In this document: positions 6,808 through 9,120 of the stretch, piece after piece | Position numbering within the stretch: the stretch's first letter is position 1 | Layout: every line of letters starts with the position of its first letter | Assembly: GCA_035995285.1 (NCBI GenBank) | Contig: DASYKO010000222.1 | Span: 1-9,120 of the forward strand | Direction: 5' to 3' | Length of the DNA stretch: 9,120 nucleotides | Source of the DNA: UBA7672 sp035995285 | Lineage (GTDB): Bacteria > Pseudomonadota > Alphaproteobacteria > Caulobacterales > Hyphomonadaceae | Position numbers and translations under genes: made by a program | The notes under the pieces: generated by a model | Told to the model about the DNA's origin: nothing | What the model saw: the letters and a program-made list of their open reading frames with translations, nothing else | Database searches by the model: none

Positions 6808-7562
6808 ATCGTCGGCCCCAGCGCATCGAGCCAGAGATCGATCGCGTGCGCTTCGGCGCGGTTGCGCTCGGTGCGTTTTGCCGCCTCAGCGTCCTCGCCC
6901 CATTGCTCGGCCTGGAAGATTTCGTCGACGCGAGAGAGATCGAACGCTTCGGCAGCCGTGATGTGGCGCCGTTCGACGGCAAGGCCCAGCACGGCGGAGC
7001 CCAGCAGGGCCACGGCATGCACCAGAGCCGTCAGGCGAAAATCATCGAGTCCAGACGCGTGTAGCCGGACAGCTTCAACCGACTCTTCCGGCTGCGCGAT
7101 CGGGATGACGCCCTCGACCGTCAAAAGCCCCACGCCCATCTCCTTGGCCGCCCAGTCGCGCAAAGGCGCCCAGGCAGCATCCTGCCGGGCCCGCAGTTTC
7201 GGCGGCGTGTCGGCCAGATGGCAGACGAGATCCGTTCCGGCATAGCGCGCCGCCTCGCGCCCGAGTTCACCGCGTGTCGCGGGCGTGCGGTCGAGAGCTA
7301 CATTCACCAGCCGCGTGTTGAACATCGATTGCAGATCAATGCGTTCGCCCTGCCCGCGCCATTCATCCGCGATCACTTCGGCGAGCGCTTTGGTGGGCAG
7401 AACCAGCTGGCGCTTTTCCGGCGTGCGCAGGGGCCGTCCATCGAGGTGGATGGCCCAGTGATCGTCCTGCCCGGTCACCTTCACATCCGAGTAGAAGCGC
7501 TTGGGACGATTATCGATTTCGCCCTTCACCCCCTTCGGATAGCCGCTTTCGTCTGTGCTCAT
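6804..7562 (-). CDS. ATP12 family F1-ATPase assembly chaperone
   Basis: Homologue of mitochondrial Atp12p, the chaperone that binds free F1 alpha subunit and prevents its aggregation until the alpha/beta hexamer forms; it acts in the bacterial cytoplasm. The 252-residue protein shows the family pattern: RFYSDVKV and DGRPLRTPEKRQLVLPT in the N-terminal beta domain (22-57), IADEWRGQGERID (64-76), FNTRLVNVALD (81-91), then the helical C-terminal domain with YAGTDLVCHLAD (107-118) and VDEIFQAEQWGED (212-224). That last segment corresponds to the conserved acidic region important in yeast Atp12p. Bacterial occurrences are essentially alphaproteobacterial, which is the best taxonomic clue here. It begins 11 bases after the rluC-like stop, so it is probably the last gene of that operon, and it converges on the permease with overlapping stop codons. 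Many relatives lie near rluC in this order. Confidence 0.95.
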   Translation of the reverse strand: MSTDESGYPKGVKGEIDNRPKRFYSDVKVTGQDDHWAIHLDGRPLRTPEKRQLVLPTKALAEVIADEWRGQGERIDLQSMFNTRLVNVALDRTPATRGELGREAARYAGTDLVCHLADTPPKLRARQDAAWAPLRDWAAKEMGVGLLTVEGVIPIAQPEESVEAVRLHASGLDDFRLTALVHAVALLGSAVLGLAVERRHITAAEAFDLSRVDEIFQAEQWGEDAEAAKRTERNRAEAHAIDLWLDALGPTI

Positions 7563-7573
7563 GTCAGACTCAT

Positions 7574-8605
7574 CTAGCGCCGCCGCAGCGGCTTGCGCAG
7601 GTCGAAGAAGGTTTCGGCAGAACCCTCATCGAATCCAAGCGCGTCGAATGTCTTCTTCATGTGATCCGGCAGATCGGCAACGATCTCGATCGGCTTTCCT
7701 TTGGCGTTAGGCAGACGCAGCGCACGCGCGTGCAGGTGCAATCCTGAAGCAAGGCCCTGTGGAACTTCACGATGGCAGGTGTATTTGCCATCGCCGACGA
7801 TCGCCGTGGTGATTTCCGCCATGTGGAAGCGAAGCTGGTGCGTGCGGCCCGTCTCGGGCTTCAGCGCGACCCAGGCCGCCTTCTGCCCGGCATTGGAAAT
7901 GACGGAATAGAGCGTCACCGCATGGACGGCGCCTTTTTCCTTCTGCTCGGCGGTGCGCATCTTCTCTTTTTCGTCGCCCGGGCCCGCGGACTTCACCATC
8001 CAGCCGCGGATTTCGCCGTTCTGGGGATGCGGCACGCCGAGGGTGACGGCCCAATAGATCTTGTCGAGGTCGCGCGATTTGAAGAGGTTGCCCAGGTGAT
8101 TGGCCGCCGGGAGCGTCTTGGCGAGCACGAGAACGCCTGTGGTGTCGCGGTCGAGGCGGTGTACCAGCCGCGGTTTTTCTTCCGTATCGCCAACCAGAGC
8201 GCGCGAGAGACCATCGATGTGGCGTGTGGTGCCCGTGCCGCCCTGTACCGCGAGGCCCGAAGGTTTATTCAGGGCGATGATCCGGTCATCTTCGTAAATG
8301 ACGAGCGAGCGCATCATGTCGGCGTCGGAGGATTTCACCTTCGCACGCGGCTTGTCGTCGTCGTCTTTGGTCTTGGCGCCGGGCGCGGGTTGCATGGGGG
8401 GCACGCGCACGCTCTGCCCTGCTTTCACGCGGGTATTTGCTTTGGAGCGCGCGCCATCGACGCGGATCTCTCCCGTGCGGCACGCCTTCTCGATCTGGCC
8501 TTGTGTGAGGCCGTGGAATTTGCGCTTCAGCCAGCGGTCGAGACGCGTATCGTCTTCGTCCGCTTCGACCTCGAGATTGACGACCTGACCTACGTTCCAG
8601 CTCAT
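7574..8605 (-). CDS. rluC: RluC-type 23S rRNA pseudouridine synthase (RluA family)
   Basis: Cytoplasmic RNA-modifying enzyme of the RluA family, 343 residues (E. coli RluC is 319). An N-terminal S4 RNA-binding domain covers about 17-70 (TRLDRWLKRKF, GEIRVDG). A charged Asp/Lys linker near 78-92 joins it to the catalytic domain from about 100. Catalytic motif HRLDRDTTG is at 149-157, with the nucleophilic Asp at 152 (the Asp of HRLD). KPETGRTHQLRFHMA (249-263) and GLHLHARAL (288-296) complete the RluA signature. In E. coli RluC modifies U955, U2504 and U2580 of 23S rRNA; the same sites are likely but not proven here, and RluD-like specificity cannot be fully excluded. The start at 8605 follows a repeat that duplicates this start region, and the upstream crcB stop lies only 13 bases before it. 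Together with ATP12 it forms a housekeeping operon. Confidence 0.94.
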   Translation of the reverse strand: MSWNVGQVVNLEVEADEDDTRLDRWLKRKFHGLTQGQIEKACRTGEIRVDGARSKANTRVKAGQSVRVPPMQPAPGAKTKDDDDKPRAKVKSSDADMMRSLVIYEDDRIIALNKPSGLAVQGGTGTTRHIDGLSRALVGDTEEKPRLVHRLDRDTTGVLVLAKTLPAANHLGNLFKSRDLDKIYWAVTLGVPHPQNGEIRGWMVKSAGPGDEKEKMRTAEQKEKGAVHAVTLYSVISNAGQKAAWVALKPETGRTHQLRFHMAEITTAIVGDGKYTCHREVPQGLASGLHLHARALRLPNAKGKPIEIVADLPDHMKKTFDALGFDEGSAETFFDLRKPLRRR

Positions 8606-8622
8606 TTGGCGTTCCAGCTCAT
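8593..8622 (-). repeat. 13-bp direct repeat duplicating the rluC start region at the crcB/rluC junction
   Basis: On the minus strand ATGAGCTGGAACG occurs at 8622-8610 and again at 8605-8593, separated by CCAA, a 17-base period. The upstream ATG overlaps the crcB stop (ATGA), but because 17 is not a multiple of three it is out of frame with rluC. It reads MSWNAK and stops at a TGA (8604-8602) that overlaps the real rluC ATG. This looks like a short tandem duplication that kept stop-start coupling through a six-codon reading frame. Confidence 0.8.
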
Positions 8623-9011
8623 GCGATCACCCGCTTTGCGATCGCAACGCCGATGGCGACAGCAGCAAGACCCGCGATCACGGAGCCGAGCGAATAGGCG
8701 GCCGCGCCGGCCATGTCATTGCGCTCGATGAGTCTAAGCGTTTCAAGCGAGTACGCGGAGAACGTCGTGTAACCTCCCAACACGCCAACGCCGAGCAGGA
8801 GGCGCCACGGCTCCCCCGCTTCGCCCTTTGCGCCGACCCAGCCGGCGACCACGCCCATCAGCAGGCTGCCGGTCACGTTGATCAGGAAAGTCGCCCACGG
8901 CCAGCCGGTCGGCTGCGCCGGAATAGCCAGCGAAACGCCATAGCGCGCTATCGCGCCCACGCCGCCGCCGAGACCCACGAGGAGGAAATTCAACATTGCG
9001 GCCCAGCGCAT
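8619..9011 (-). CDS. crcB: CrcB/Fluc fluoride ion channel
   Basis: Small inner-membrane protein of 130 residues with about four hydrophobic segments, matching the Fluc family of dual-topology fluoride exporters that protect cytoplasmic enzymes from fluoride. Family motifs are GLGGGVGAIARY (13-24), LINVTGSLLMG (43-53, with the pore Asn) and GVLGGYTTFSAYSLE (76-90), which carries the TTFS stretch and phenylalanine of the permeation path. Two starts are possible: the ATG at 9011 or the ATG at 8996 (MLNFLLVG), which looks more like typical family N-termini. The AGGGG on the minus strand lies almost against the 9011 ATG, too close for an ideal Shine-Dalgarno, so the start is unresolved. It is a single copy, as expected for a homodimer. 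Its neighbours (pseudouridine synthase and ATP12) share an operon rather than a function. No fluoride riboswitch is visible in the short upstream stretch. Confidence 0.93.
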   Translation of the reverse strand: MRWAAMLNFLLVGLGGGVGAIARYGVSLAIPAQPTGWPWATFLINVTGSLLMGVVAGWVGAKGEAGEPWRLLLGVGVLGGYTTFSAYSLETLRLIERNDMAGAAAYSLGSVIAGLAAVAIGVAIAKRVIA

Positions 9012-9015
9012 ACCC

Positions 9016-9120
9016 CTAAGTGGCCGGGAGCGCCAGATCGAGCCCTGCCGCAGCCGCCACGAGGCGAAAATCCGAAGGCGGCCCGGCGCTTAGCGCCAGA
9101 CGTTCGCCTGCTGGGTGAGG
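9016..9120 (-). CDS. C-terminal end of an unidentified gene, cut by the right edge
   Basis: On the minus strand one frame is open from the window edge to a TAG at 9018-9016, giving 34 residues that begin PHPAGERLALSAGPP and end GLDLALPAT. The stop lies four bases before the crcB ATG at 9011, the spacing expected for an upstream gene of the same operon. Thirty-four codons are too few to name a family. In many alphaproteobacteria the gene upstream of crcB-rluC is rarA, but this tail is not one I recognise as RarA. A chance open frame in GC-rich DNA remains possible. Confidence 0.45.
   Translation of the reverse strand, partial: PHPAGERLALSAGPPSDFRLVAAAAGLDLALPAT

Noticed and set aside
5436..7064. 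Plus-strand open frame of 542 codons across the permease
   Set aside because: It is out of frame with the clearly recognisable AzgA permease, and its translation is Arg/Ala/Asp-rich with no domain or membrane pattern.
7772..8731. Plus-strand open frame of 319 codons opposite rluC and crcB
   Set aside because: It lies antisense to two well-supported genes and its translation shows no known motif; typical antisense opening in GC-rich DNA.
9012..9120. Fluoride riboswitch upstream of crcB
   Set aside because: The upstream stretch appears to be coding sequence of another gene and lacks a recognisable crcB-motif fold.
1..9120. Mobile element, defence system, CRISPR array, tRNA or other accessory island
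   Set aside because: No transposase, integrase, repeat array or tRNA-like sequence was seen, and all recognised genes look like native housekeeping or nutrient-scavenging genes.

Overview
This window looks like ordinary chromosomal DNA of a GC-rich alphaproteobacterium. The evidence is an ATP12-type F1-ATPase assembly chaperone (found in mitochondria and alphaproteobacteria), consistently GC-rich third codon positions, and a crcB-rluC-ATP12 gene string. The number of exported proteins and lipoproteins, plus a glutamate-carboxypeptidase-II-like exopeptidase, would fit a Caulobacterales/Maricaulales (Hyphomonadaceae-like) aquatic heterotroph; that placement is inference. I see no phage, IS element, CRISPR array, tRNA or rRNA.

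Layout from left to right. (1) 2-1045, plus strand: the 3' part of an APH-fold phosphotransferase (ACAD10/11-like) whose true start lies outside the window. (2) 1202-3840, plus strand: a secreted M28 zinc exopeptidase followed, with a 4-base GTGA overlap, by a small lipoprotein of unknown function. A strong hairpin at 3843-3869 closes this unit and the convergent gene opposite it. (3) 3907-5331, minus strand: an exported lipoprotein nucleosidase of the MTA/SAH nucleosidase fold, then a small secreted Asn/Arg/Asp-rich protein. (4) 5491-6807, plus strand: an AzgA-type purine base permease, divergent from the nucleosidase across a 159-base spacer rich in inverted repeats. (5) 6804-9120, minus strand, read from the right edge: the end of an unidentified gene, a CrcB/Fluc fluoride channel, an RluC-type 23S rRNA pseudouridine synthase and ATP12, with very tight junctions. 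The last gene converges on the permease, and the two TAG stops share one CTAG palindrome.

The most coherent biological idea is regional. A periplasmic lipoprotein nucleosidase could release free purine bases from extracellular nucleosides, and the neighbouring permease could import them. The secreted M28 peptidase with its lipoprotein partner would be a parallel peptide-scavenging unit. The smaller curiosities are a 13-bp direct repeat that duplicates the rluC start codon region, two mutually exclusive hairpins upstream of the permease, and a glutamate-carboxypeptidase-like enzyme that keeps every zinc ligand but lacks most of the glutamate-recognising residues. No clearly novel multi-gene system is evident.
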